A stretch of 64,000 bases of DNA from Trichosporon coremiiforme (lineage: Eukaryota; Basidiomycota; Tremellomycetes; Trichosporonales; Trichosporonaceae), in NCBI GenBank assembly GCA_039545355.1, contig BCJJ01000013.1:729980-793979 (forward strand). The letters run 5' to 3'. The translations under genes were made by a program, and so were the position numbers. The stretch's first letter is position 1. Each line of letters opens with the position of its first letter. Shown one piece after another: positions 1-10,181 of the stretch. The notes under the pieces are model-generated. The model saw only the letters and a list, made by a program, of their open reading frames with translations, was not told where the DNA came from and ran no database searches.

Positions 1-2628
1 GTCGAGACTGGCGAACGAGGGACTGCAAGGGACTTCGACAACTTGAGTATCGGGATTGCCAGGGCCGCCCGGCGCCCAACTGACAGAACCTTCTGGGTCG
101 CTTTCAGGTGGGTTGTTCTTTGGATCTGCCGCGCTGCCGACTCCCTCAATTCCTCGCGCAGCGTCAAGGACGTGATGTCCCTGTCTGCATTGCAGTTGGG
201 CAGTTCTCGCGAGTGTCAGGACGCAGCAGAGCGGAGGCTCCGACGGACGGCAGTTGCGGGCGGTGGGCACCAGCGAATCTGAAACTCTCGCCTCACTCTT
301 GACACTTGCCCAAAACAGTCAAAAGGAGCCTATTACGCATTCGTCTTATTGCATGGTGTAATCTGGATTAACGCTCGCGAACACGTTCGTCATCCGTCAC
401 ACTAATTGAGCTTTTGCGGCCCCTCTGCCCCTCTTACCCCTTGCCTTCCCTCGACGCCGACCCCTCCGATTCAGTCGCTTCGTTTGGGCAGCTGACTCAT
501 GAATCCTCAGAGACGTGCCGCACAGCGATTTGGCAGATACGGCGCACGAGGTATGCAAGGCAACGGAGCAGTAGCCGCTCAAAACAGCCTCGCTAGCAAA
601 TGCAGATGCGCAAATCTAGCTCGTCTGGGTAACTAGCCTCTCCCCTTCACTCCCCCGGATCCTCGAAAAGCATCCGTCCAGACCAGGGCGCCCAGGGCGC
701 AAACAGGGCATGGCTGCTGCGCACGAATATTGCCCCGCCGATCGCAATACCGTTCTGCCGTTCCTCCTCTGGTCCCCCGAGGTCCCTCTTACCCTCATTG
801 ACTGTTCCTGTCGCGGTCTGTCGCCAACGGTCGCCAAAGCTGACATCTGCCTCGTCTCGGTACTCTCGGTCTCCACTGTGGGCTCTCTCGGCATGCATGC
901 ATGATGTGCTGTCGACCTGGATGAGAAGCTCAGAGTTTCGTTCCTGCACGTCTGCGACCTGGACCTGGGCAGGACCACTTCAGTAATGCCGCAAGTGGTT
1001 TACGCGATCACTGCCGCGGAAGCAATACCCCGGTGTATGAATCGAATGTCTGGAATGAGCCTCGCGATCTCACAAGTACGTTGGGTCTGCAATGTCTTGG
1101 AGAGGGAACCAAGGCATGCTTCAACGCCGGACACCGTGCGCCCCCCGCGGAGCTGACAGCGTGCCGTGCGCCTGTCGCAGATGCAGCCGGGGTGAGTCCA
1201 GAGGTTGAAGGGGCAAGGAGCCGCGCCCGGTTGTGCGCGTCAGGCTGGCATGTTCCGAACTCTCCGGGCTCTCCCCCGTCTGTGGCGACCAGAGATACGC
1301 AGTGCCTTGGTGTGCTCTCGATTTGCCGCTGCAGGGCCAGTAATATTCATCTGCTAAGGCCGTGCAAGGTCTGACGGGCATCAGATCGATTCCAGCTCGC
1401 CTCTTGCGCAGCTTGCGCAGTCCGATCCATCCTCCTCAGCCCTCCCTATCTTCGCGCCTCTGTCTCTCGGCAGCGGCGCAGCGGCAGGGCTAGTCGGGCG
1501 TTACGTGCGCGACGTGCAGTCCTGATCTACGCTGCGCAGCCAGAGGCGCAGAGGCACCGGATCAAGGATTGATCTCAAGTTCGAAAGTGGATCACTTACG
1601 CGATCGTGCCCTCGACCATGCGTTCAGCAGTAGTGACGGAGTTGGTAATGACATGAGGGTAAGCACTGCCAGGTGGGTCCGCGCGAGCCGCGCAGCAGTC
1701 CTGCAATCCAGCTAAGCCCTGCCCGACGTCATTGGACCGAGCGTCAGCGTCATTAGTGCATCACAGCCAACGGGTTGCCGAAGGGAGTAGCCCCGGCCAA
1801 GGGATGCGAGTGCTACAGGGCTGGGGGGAGGATATAGAGGACTCCAGGGCAGACCGGCCGGACAGGGCCGGTCCCAGCAGGGTAAGGACGAGGGACGATC
1901 AGCTTGATCGCGCCTCGTCCGACGGACAGGCATTTTCGGCCTTGCGCACCGATACTCACCATCATATCCACCTTTGTTCGTCATCATCAGTCCCCACCAG
2001 CACGCTGACGTCTCTGCGGGCTGTGATCTGCGAAGGCTGTGCTCGCCACTCACCCATGCTCAGACAGAGCTACAGAGCTTGAGGGCTTTGATCCGCACTG
2101 GGCTGAATCCGCCGCAAGACAAGACGCGTGCCACAGGCAGAACAAGGCACACCTGCTGCGTACTCCCCTTTTCTGCAGTGTCTTGTTCGCGGAGAGGTGC
2201 GCCGCGCGATGCGCCTCTGTGAACTGCGTGAGCAGAAGAAGTATGACTCATACAAGCTCGACCCGAAGCTTGAGTCTCGGTGTATCCACTGTTCTGGATC
2301 AGGTTGCGCCTTCCGTCCGCCGTGGGGCGCTGGAACCTTTGGTGCCCGCTTCTGACGTGGTACGTCGCTCCACTGCAACTTGGGTCTTCAGATGCGGCGT
2401 GAACTCGGGCGCCGGCACCTGGGGAGATTGCAATGTACATATCAAAACGCTGGACACATGTGCGGCGAAGGTACATGGAGAAGGGCGTGGCTATATTGAA
2501 GGCTGTGGTCGACGCTCGAAGTTCGGACCGTGAGAAGCAGACGGCTAGTTGTTCACAGGATTTTGTAGGCAGCCTTGGAGGCAGCGCCGTGCCGTGGGCT
2601 TGCTGACAGAGTTGGCTGCGTTCGCAGC
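1..2628. other. No recognisable gene (2.6 kb)
   Basis: This stretch holds only short overlapping open frames on both strands, with low-complexity arginine/serine/cysteine-rich translations typical of GC-rich noncoding DNA. I see no conserved motif, no convincing exon chain, no tRNA-like fold and no mobile-element hallmark. The right end is the 3' flank of the minus-strand F-box gene. A gene entering from beyond position 1 cannot be excluded. Confidence 0.5.
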
Positions 2629-3930
2629 CTAGGCTTTGGTCGTCGGAGGGGAACTCTTCGGTTTGGACTTGCGCCTCTCGACACGGGTGAGCCAACTTTG
2701 CATCTCTTTGGCCTCAAACGCATCCCCCCATGCACCAGAGCGGATCCAGTTCTCCATCGAAACGAAGCGGACGTTGGAGGCACGCGCTTCGTATTCTTCC
2801 TGAGAGTCATGCGCTTTACGCAGATGGCGCAGGATCGTCTTGCGCACAGTGCTCCGCTTGCCCTTCTCCAGTGCATCGAGGGCTTCGTAACGACCCACCC
2901 CCTCAGGAATGATGGCCGAGTAATTCACGATAGTGATGTGCGCTGTCAAGGCCGCGATCCCATCTGCGAGGTCCTGCCAGAACGCAGACTGCCAGCACGA
3001 TTGCTGCTCCATGTCCTCCTCATCCGACATGCTGCCGCCGTGACAACCCCCGCCACAAGGGCGTGGCGTCACACAACCGTCCCGATACCAGTCGTACTGG
3101 TAGTGCTTGCAGTTCGGCGCCCAATCCCCGCTAGGCAGTGCAGTGTGGAACACAAGCGTGAGGTACTCGACGCCTGTCGGGATCATGCTCATGAGCCCGC
3201 TGGCGGCGCCGTGGGTATCACCATCCGGGCACAGATCAGCGAAGTCAGGTTCCTCGTGGAATCCCGTGTCCTCAAGAGAGCTTGGCTTGAGCACGACAAC
3301 CATCTCAGACGTATCGTTGGTCAGCATGGGCAAGGCGAGAGCGCTCACACCGTTCAAGAGGGCTGGGTAGTTCTTGATGACAATCTTCTTGGCGTGAACG
3401 TTCTGGAGAGCGATTATGAATCCGCAAGCGAGGTGTGGGTGGCTGTGATCGTCGTCGTCGTCGGCTTCCGCGTACTTAGAACAGAGCCCACAGATGTCTG
3501 GCTTGTGGCAGCAGGCGACGCCGTCGCGGTATGGACGGGCAAGCTCGATCTTGAGCACTTCAGCTCTGGCAGGCAGATGGGAGGTTTGGATGGTCTGCCA
3601 GCCGGTGCACCAGGCGTGGTGGTGCGGGCCGACAGTGATGTAGCGGAGTCCCTTCATGATAGCTTCGCGTTCTTCATCGGACACTGAGACCTGGCCCTTA
3701 AGATTCGGGATGTTCAGGAAAGGATACGGGTTGGGGGCGTGGGCGAACGCGAACCCCGCTTTGGTGAACTGCATGCACTCGTAGAACAGGGGTTGAACGA
3801 GCGCCTTAAGGTCCTTGCTGACGGTAAGGAGGGTGAACGTGTCCTCGCGGGACAAGTGGCTGAGTATCATGAGCTTCAACTCCACGGGCAGCTGCAAGAT
3901 GGTGTCGGTAGGTGGGCGAGTGCTGTCCAT
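2629..3930 (-). CDS. F-box-like protein, tandem copy 1
   Basis: Single-exon frame of 433 residues starting at the ATG at 3930. Near the N-terminus (about residues 12-50) is an F-box-like helix set beginning LQLPVELKLMILSHLSRED, followed by LLTVSKDLKALVQPLFYE, the usual pattern of fungal F-box proteins that link substrates to Skp1 in SCF ubiquitin ligases. The rest has no repeats or catalytic motifs that I recognise, and the C-terminus is lysine/serine-rich. It is clearly paralogous along its whole length to the next gene at 4370-5755, with matching blocks such as NAPHNPYPFL-like, GDWAPNCKHY/VEWAPDCKHY, IVNYSAIIPEGV/IVNYSSIIPDGV and the C-terminal SGAW segment. Seen: F-box-like motif and paralogy. 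Inferred: SCF adaptor; the substrate is unknown. Confidence 0.75.
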   Translation of the reverse strand: MDSTRPPTDTILQLPVELKLMILSHLSREDTFTLLTVSKDLKALVQPLFYECMQFTKAGFAFAHAPNPYPFLNIPNLKGQVSVSDEEREAIMKGLRYITVGPHHHAWCTGWQTIQTSHLPARAEVLKIELARPYRDGVACCHKPDICGLCSKYAEADDDDDHSHPHLACGFIIALQNVHAKKIVIKNYPALLNGVSALALPMLTNDTSEMVVVLKPSSLEDTGFHEEPDFADLCPDGDTHGAASGLMSMIPTGVEYLTLVFHTALPSGDWAPNCKHYQYDWYRDGCVTPRPCGGGCHGGSMSDEEDMEQQSCWQSAFWQDLADGIAALTAHITIVNYSAIIPEGVGRYEALDALEKGKRSTVRKTILRHLRKAHDSQEEYEARASNVRFVSMENWIRSGAWGDAFEAKEMQSWLTRVERRKSKPKSSPPTTKA

Positions 3931-4369
3931 GTTGCGGGCGAAAGGCGTGGCGATGGCGAGAACGGATACAGTTGAGGTGTGCTAATATGAACAGGTGCAA
4001 GACGTGTAGGCTCGAGCGTCGAGCGTCCTCGTTGGCGGGTGACAGGAAGGTGAGTCAACCGCCGTAGACCTGCGCCCCAGTGTAGATCGACGGTTGATGG
4101 TCAGCGCCACCAGAGAGCTCAGCTACCCTTGCCGTCGTCCATGCGCTGGGCCTTCAGTGGTCACCATGGCATCACGGGCCACTTCAGGCCGTCAATGACA
4201 TGCAGCACTCTACTTTCAAGTTCGATCCTCATCTAGCAGATAACGGGGCTACGCATGCATGCTGCGTTTCGCTAAAGTCCATATTCTACAACGATATCCA
4301 GCAGGAGGGTATGGGGAGTGGAGACGAAGTTACGCTGACCAGCAACTCTGGAGTCGGTGAAGAGGCAGT
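3931..4369. other. Promoter of F-box copy 1 / 3' flank of copy 2
   Basis: About 440 bases between the two tandem F-box genes. Positions about 4023-4079 closely match 5850-5907 upstream of the second copy, including a block reading AGGTGAGTCAACCG. In each case the block lies about 95 bases upstream of the ATG. The upstream region was therefore duplicated with the coding sequence. Confidence 0.6.
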
Positions 4370-5755
4370 TCAGGCAATCACTGTGTCGGTGCTCTGGGGA
4401 AGGCCGACTGTCTCGACGGCTGCGCTTTCTTTATCCTCAGCCACTGCAGCAAGCTTGCCCTTCTCCTTCGCGGCCGCTTTCTTAGCCCTCTTCTTCTTTG
4501 CAATGTGATCGAACCAAGGGCCGAGCTCCTTGCGCTCGAACACGTTCTCCCAGGCGCCAGAGAGGATCCAGCTCTTCATCGAGACGAAGCGGACGTCAGC
4601 GAGGCGTGCCTCGTATTCTCCCTGCGACTGGTGCGCCTTGTGCAGTTCGCGCATAAACTTCTTGCGTACTGTGGCGCGCTTGCCGGTCTTGAGCGCACGC
4701 AGAGCCTTATCCCGCTCCACACCGTCGGGGATGATGGACGAGTAGTTCACGATCGTGAAGCGGGCTTTCGAAGCAGCGATGCCTTTTGCAAGTTGTCTTA
4801 GGAGGGAGAACTGCCAGCACGAGTTCTGCTTCTTGCGCTTCTTTCCGGCGCTCATCTCCCAATCCTCTGAGTCGTAGCAACATGAGCAATTACCATAGGT
4901 CCCATCGTACCAGTGCGAGTCGTAGTGCTTGCAGTCGGGGGCCCACTCAACGTTGGGCGAGTTCGTCATGAACACCAGCGTGACATCCTTGACTTCGGAA
5001 GAAATCATCTTCAGGAGTTTTCTGGTTCCAAGAGACCCGTACGGGCAACCGTCGTCTCCGTGGTGGCCATAAGAGTCATACATGTCATACATGTCGCGAA
5101 AGTCAGAAGCCTTGTAGTAGTTGGGTTCGAGCAGGACCACGAATCGTGAGGCAGAGTCGTCCATATTAAAAAGGAACGACTCCCTGATACCATTCGAAAG
5201 TATGGGATAGTTTTTGATGACGATCGTCTCCGCAGTCGACTTGCCGACACTGCTTATAAAACCACAGTCGGGGAAAGGGTGGCCGTCGTCCTCGTGTTCA
5301 TACTCGTGATCCGGGTCTTCATCGCAAATGTCGCAGTTGGGTGGCCAGACGCGTTCGTGACACTCGGCGATGCCATTAGGGGAAGGCTCGGCCAGCTCGA
5401 ACGTGAGGACGTCCGCCTTGGCTGCCAAGCTAGTTTGCTTTTGGAACTTTGGCCAATCAGCGCAATCGTCGTGGTTGTGTCGGGCGATAGTGATGGAGCG
5501 CACTCGTTTCATGATGTTTTCGCGCTCCTCGACGGAAACAGGGTCTCGAACATGGACGTTGGGGATCTCGAGGAAAGGGTATGCGTTGGGCGCGTGAGGG
5601 AAAGCGAAGCCAAGGGTGGTGAAGAGCAAGTGCTCGTAAAACAAGGGATGGACGAACGTCTTGAGCTCCTTGCAGACGGTGAGAAGGCTGAACTTATCCT
5701 CGCGGGACAGCTGCCGAACGATTATGAGTCTCAGCTCGGCGGGCAGCTGCAGCAT
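4370..5755 (-). CDS. F-box-like protein, tandem copy 2
   Basis: Single-exon frame. The first ATG is at 5755 (461 residues); the frame stays open further upstream, but only with non-ATG codons, and the 5755 start matches the F-box start of its neighbour. The N-terminus MLQLPAELRLIIVRQLSRED followed by LLTVCKELKTFVHPLFYE is an F-box-like element. The central region has an acidic, His-rich stretch (DEDPDHEYEHEDDGHPF) that is longer than in copy 1, and two extra Asp/Tyr/His clusters. The C-terminus ends in a Lys/Ala-rich tail absent from copy 1. Same strand, same arrangement and same upstream element as copy 1, so this is a local tandem duplication with divergence in the putative substrate-binding part. 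An SCF-adaptor role is inferred. Confidence 0.75.
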   Translation of the reverse strand: MLQLPAELRLIIVRQLSREDKFSLLTVCKELKTFVHPLFYEHLLFTTLGFAFPHAPNAYPFLEIPNVHVRDPVSVEERENIMKRVRSITIARHNHDDCADWPKFQKQTSLAAKADVLTFELAEPSPNGIAECHERVWPPNCDICDEDPDHEYEHEDDGHPFPDCGFISSVGKSTAETIVIKNYPILSNGIRESFLFNMDDSASRFVVLLEPNYYKASDFRDMYDMYDSYGHHGDDGCPYGSLGTRKLLKMISSEVKDVTLVFMTNSPNVEWAPDCKHYDSHWYDGTYGNCSCCYDSEDWEMSAGKKRKKQNSCWQFSLLRQLAKGIAASKARFTIVNYSSIIPDGVERDKALRALKTGKRATVRKKFMRELHKAHQSQGEYEARLADVRFVSMKSWILSGAWENVFERKELGPWFDHIAKKKRAKKAAAKEKGKLAAVAEDKESAAVETVGLPQSTDTVIA

Positions 5756-6120
5756 GGTGGTGGGAAGGTGATGTCGACGCTGCAGGTGACGAGGATGGTG
5801 GGAACGGAAAAGTAAGTGTGAAGAGAGAGCGCCAGTGGAGGGGCCCAAGCGTCCTTGTTGACCGGTGACAAGAGAGGTGAGTCAACCGTCGTCGCCCTGC
5901 GCCCCAACGACGATCAGCGCTGGCGCGGTGGCGCGAGACATGCTATCACAGTATCCTCCGTCGTCGTCCGTGCGCGTTCGCCTTCAATCACCGCAGCATG
6001 CAGTAGTGGCATGGAGCACCTCAGACCGTCGACAACATACAACACAATGCCTTGCAAAGCCAGTCCCTGTTCGTGAATATGTCTAATGCACATGCATGCC
6101 GTGATTCAGCACCTCCTGTT

Positions 6121-7077
6121 CTAGAAGTCCATCGCTCGGCGTGCCCGCGCCTTCCTCACCCCGCTCGGCACAAACGCCAGGGAGCTCTCCAGGCTCTCCA
6201 TCTTCGTCGTCAGATCGTCAATGCTCATTAGGTCGTCAGATGGTCGTCGCGGCGGGCGAGCTGGTTTTGGACGGACTTCCTCAGGCGGAGGGGGTTCCCG
6301 TCGGGGTCTGATGAGGGATGCCGCCGGACCCTCCTGCCGCGTGATTTGGTTCACTCCGTGGTTCGTAATGCTAAAGAAGTAGTCGTGCGGATAGTCTGCC
6401 ATCAGCCCACATTCAACCTTCGACTCAGAGTCCCACTCACGGTGCTCATTGATCATGTGCCAGCGCCTCTTCTTCGGCGTCGGGAACAGCTTATCGCACT
6501 GACTCTCGGGCAAAAAGCAAGCGAACTAAGGAGTCAGTGCCGTGTTCTTAGGACGTGCGCTCTTACTCACGATGTCCTCGCCCCTTTCCTGACGCTCCCG
6601 TGCAATGGGATCGTGAGTTTCAGTGTAATGCTGGTTGTTAAAGGCGCCTCTCCAAGCCCGACCTACCAAGTCTAAAAGTCTCTCCTCGGGGAACACCTTG
6701 CCGCATTCTCGCCACTTGTTGCCCTTGCCGAAGGTTGAGCGCCCGCTGAACTGCTCTGGCACGATCACGAACTCGCCCTCGCCAACTCGTCCCACTTTGT
6801 CCTTGATGGGCACTCGGCAGATCCACTGATGCAGCGACGCCTGGTGAGCGTCCAGTTCCTCCTGAGTCGCAAACGCCTGCGCCTTACCAGGCTGAGAGCA
6901 GGTCGGTGGAAGGGTGCAGAGGAGCTCCTTCGGTGGCGACTCGCCGCGGTGGAACTTGGTAGTGTGCGCGGGCTCCGGCGATGGCGTTCGTGAATGCACG
7001 GGTTCTTCGTCCTGTGACTCGCTTGAAAGCGACTCTGAGCGCCGCCGCTTGCTGCGCCATTCCATGTTAGCTTTCAT
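6121..7077 (-). CDS. ZNF511-like C2H2 zinc-finger protein
   Basis: Four exons on the minus strand: 6667-7077, 6571-6630, 6441-6525 and 6121-6395, giving 276 residues. Introns are 36, 45 and 45 nt with GTAGGT/GTGAGT donors and CAG/TAG acceptors. Zinc-finger blocks: CTLPPTCS...HQASLH, ECGKVFPEERLLDLHYTETH and FACFLPESQCDKLF...RRWHMINEHHYP. The order and the tail motif YPHDYFF match the ZNF511 family (human YPxDFRF), a conserved eukaryotic C2H2 family of poorly known nuclear function. The second finger is unusual: its cysteine pair appears separated by about 38 residues (WIC...REC). The N-terminus is Ser/Arg/Glu-rich and the C-terminus is proline- and arginine-rich. Divergently placed to the V-ATPase gene. 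Confidence 0.75.
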
Positions 7078-7578
7078 GGTGGGATCGTTCTTGGCTCCCG
7101 GATTTTGACTGAGAGTTGGAGGCTCGTCGCGCCTGTCTGGCCGTCATGCAGAGCACAGTCGCGCGGCCATGCAAGGCGATCGATTGTTGTTGTTGATGCG
7201 TCTGAAACATCTCGACTTTTGGGACTTCAGTGGCAACGACGTCATACGCCACAAGTGCCAACGCCGTATCCCCGGGTGAGGGCTGACTGGCGGTCCCTCC
7301 AGCGCTGTCACCCACCTCCGTCATAGTCCATCGACGCTCAGCTCCAGCCAACCACCCCAGACAACGATCGAGTGAGTAGACGGCACCGGCAATAGCATCG
7401 ACAACACCGACAGCATCTACGAGGAGGGCGGGATTGTGGTCAATATCGCGGGTTTTGCTCCACGTCTTGAGGAAATACCGCTTTCAGACCTTCCTCCGAT
7501 GCGATGCGGCGGTGCAATCGATCGCAGGCTGACGGGAGCCTTGGCAATGCCGTACACGTTTGCTGACAACATGACAGA
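7078..7578. promoter_or_regulatory. Divergent promoter region ZNF511-like / VMA3
   Basis: About 500 bases between divergent starts. On the plus strand a GTGAGT at 7373 and a CTGAC branch-like site followed by ACAG at 7574-7577, immediately before the VMA3 ATG, would fit a 5'-leader intron of about 205 nt. No other element was recognised. Confidence 0.4.
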
Positions 7579-8347
7579 ATGTCGACCGCCGCCGACCTTT
7601 GCCCCGCTTACGCCCCCTTCTTCGGTGCCATGGGCGCCACCGCCGCCATCGTCTTCACCTCGATGGGCGCTGCGTGAGTGACATGTTTTTGGAGGAACGC
7701 GGTGAGCTCCGATGTTCCGGCATTCAGCCGGGTCGCGAGCCCGCCCAACGTTCCTCCTTCGCCGGAGCACCAAGCTGACGCTACGATCTTCAACTGGCAC
7801 GATCCGGTCTTCCTTTTCATCTTGCCTGGCTTCACGACATCATCCGCTCCGCGAACCTCGATGTCAAACTCGTAATGAACGTGTCACGTAAACAGCTACG
7901 GTACCGCCAAGTCTGGTGTCGGAGTCTCGGCCATGGCTGTCCTTCGTCCTGACCTGATGATGCAGGGTGTTATTCCCGTCGTCATGGCTGGTATTCTTGC
8001 CATTGTGAGTTGAGACGAGGACGCTTGACGTTAACTCGCAGTACGGTCTCGTCGTGTCTGTCCTCATCGCTGGTGGTCTCAAGTCGCCCATGCCCCTCTT
8101 CACCGGCTTCGTTCAGCTCGGTGCTGGTCTCTCTGTTGGTCTCGCCGGTCTCGCTGCCGGTTTCGCCATCGGTGTTGTCGGTGACGCCGGTGTCCGTGGA
8201 TTCGCTCAGCAACCTCGTCTCTTTGTCGGAATGGTTCTTATCCTCATTTTCGCCGAAGTCCTGGGTCTCTACGGTCTCATCGTCGCTCTTATTCTCAACA
8301 CTGGTTCGGTGCCCACCGCCTACGAGTGCCCGGCGCCCAAGTTTTAA
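7579..8347 (+). CDS. VMA3: V-type proton ATPase 16 kDa proteolipid subunit c
   Basis: Three exons: 7579-7673, 7896-8004 and 8042-8347 (169 residues). The product is the c subunit of the V0 rotor ring in vacuolar and endosomal membranes, which carries protons across the membrane. The start [19 protein letters not shown] is the short luminal N-terminus of the Vma3 type rather than the longer c' (Vma11) or c'' (Vma16) forms. Four hydrophobic helices follow, with the hallmark blocks [45 protein letters not shown] and QQPRLFVGM. The proton-carrying glutamate lies in [16 protein letters not shown] at about residue 140. Introns are 222 and 37 nt, and a leader intron is possible. Converges on NTA1 with only about 170 bases between the stop codons. 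Confidence 0.95.
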
Positions 8348-8516
8348 GTACGGCTACGCGCTCGCTTCCCCGAGTGTACGCTCTGTAGACTAGGCGTTGG
8401 ACCGCAGCAACGCAAGCCCATACACCCCGACACCCTCCACCACACTTCATTGCTGAGCAGTAAGCCTGGCTATTCTAGAATTTGATGCAAGAAAAAAAAT
8501 CACGCGTTCATGCTGT

Positions 8517-9631
8517 TCACTCGATCGTACAAGTCATGACGCGCTCCTCGCCCCGGTTGCAGTAAGCGCCAAGGTGGACCTTGGGCGGGTCAGCGCTGAG
8601 CAGCATTACAGCGCTGGTACCGACGAACATGGTCCCTTCCTCAGTCCCACACCGGTTGGCAGCGACGAACACGACGTCCTTCCGTCCCCCCTTGGCGCCA
8701 ACATGCAACGGCGTCAGTCTCGCAGCCCAGTAATTGAGATTACTAGCCGAGGGTTCAGCCATGAAATCGCGGTGTGCGATGTCCTCCTCGTCCGAACTCG
8801 AGTCCGAGTCGTGGGACAGATTCTCCTCCGGATCGAGCCAGTTCATGGGCACGACGAGCACGTCGGCGTCCACTGACGCGACGTGCGTTGCGAGCTCGAA
8901 CGCGTTCCAGGGCGCGGCGAAGTCGCGCGGGTTCATATCTGTGGGTCAGCTGATAACCTCCGCGAGCGACAGCGAGCACCCCTCAGCCACAAATACCGGC
9001 GAACGGTGGTGGCCGCGACTCACCCATGCAAATGCCCACCGCGACCCGCCCAACACCCTCCAGATCGAACACCCCAAACCCGCTTCCGGACCGACACCAA
9101 ACCTTATCCGTCTCGAAGAGGAAGGTCTTCCTGTAATTCCCAATGACGCCCGATGGTCCAGCAACAACGGCAGAGTTGTACCCCACCCCATGGCTTCCCT
9201 CCGCCTCAACAGCGACGGGCGGTTCGTCCAGAGGCAGAGTCTCGGGATACCCAGCCACGACGTAGCATCCCAATCGTGCCGCCAGCTCGCAGGCTAGTTG
9301 TGATGTGGGGCCCTTGCCTGCCGGCTCGAGGAACGGGGTCACGGCCGCGGGGGTGGCGAACATGTACCCCGTCAGTGCCATCTCGGGGAGCACCAGCAGG
9401 TCGACAGAGTCGGGGGAAAGGCTGGGAGTCAGCTTTCGGTGCCTTCTTCCTTGAGCTGGGGACGTACTCTGCCGTTAAGTTTCGGACACGGTCGGCATTC
9501 GCCTCCACTTGTCCGAGCTGTTGTCAGCGAACGACCTCTGTACAAAGGAAAGAAGACGATGAAGGAGGGAAGCTCACCTTCGAATCAAACTGGACCGTGG
9601 CGATGCGTAGTGGTCGGCGTGCTATCGTCAT
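8517..9631 (-). CDS. NTA1: Protein N-terminal Asn/Gln amidase (nitrilase superfamily)
   Basis: Four exons: 9578-9631, 9468-9517, 9024-9421 and 8517-8938, giving 307 residues. The exon chain restores the carbon-nitrogen hydrolase core with its three catalytic residues: Glu48 in LPEMALTGYMF, Lys133 in NYRKTFLFETD and Cys166 in VGICMDMNPRDF. The last of these is rebuilt across intron 3, and CMDMNPRDF followed by FELATHV is characteristic of the Nta1 family, which deamidates N-terminal Asn and Gln to Asp and Glu in the Arg/N-degron pathway. Intron sizes are 60, 46 and 85 nt. It is shorter than yeast Nta1. An acidic serine run (DSDSSSDEED) sits in a C-terminal loop. Its promoter must lie within the 550 bases before the regulator at 10182. 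Another nitrilase-family amidase is possible but less likely. Confidence 0.85.
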
Positions 9632-10181
9632 CTCTTGGAGCGTTGAGGAGAGAGTGAAAGTTCGACAAGAAAGAGATCTGTCAGTGCGTCACAAGCGACG
9701 AGAGTTCCCGACGGAGAGAGCGATCGAAATGTGGTCGGGGCCCCGAGCGGGTGGCGGTGGCGTGGCTTCCTTACTTCTTGACCTTTGACCTCGGTGCTCG
9801 TTCATGAGTGTGCGAAGGCTCTAGGCATCATGCACACAGACCCGACCCAAGCACTACCCAAGCCCAGCACGAGCCACGAAGCAATCAGTGCACCCGTCCA
9901 ATCCCCCGCCCCGCTCTTATCAACACAAACATAGCATCACTGAGTCTGGTACGTTACAATAGGCTGAGCTTGACGGCATGTTGGCCGGTGCGTTCTTGGG
10001 TTGTTGTGTGGGAATGGGATGTGAGGAGAAAGTGCGAATTCTTGGAATATCTTGAGAGACTTGAGACTTGAGTCTGCGGAATTGGAATCGGGGGTATGTA
10101 TACCGAGAAAACCATAAAGAACTATGATAAGAGTGTTCCTGCTACTTGGCTGTGCTGTGAGGAGGGCTCGTTCGCTCACGC
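9632..10181. promoter_or_regulatory. NTA1 upstream region / 3' flank of C2H2 regulator
   Basis: About 550 bases between two minus-strand genes. It should contain the NTA1 promoter and the 3' end of the upstream regulator. No specific element or further gene is visible. Confidence 0.4.

Noticed and set aside
2575..3687. 370-codon plus-strand frame over F-box copy 1
   Set aside because: The minus strand carries the F-box motif and a full-length paralogue match. The plus frame has no such support.
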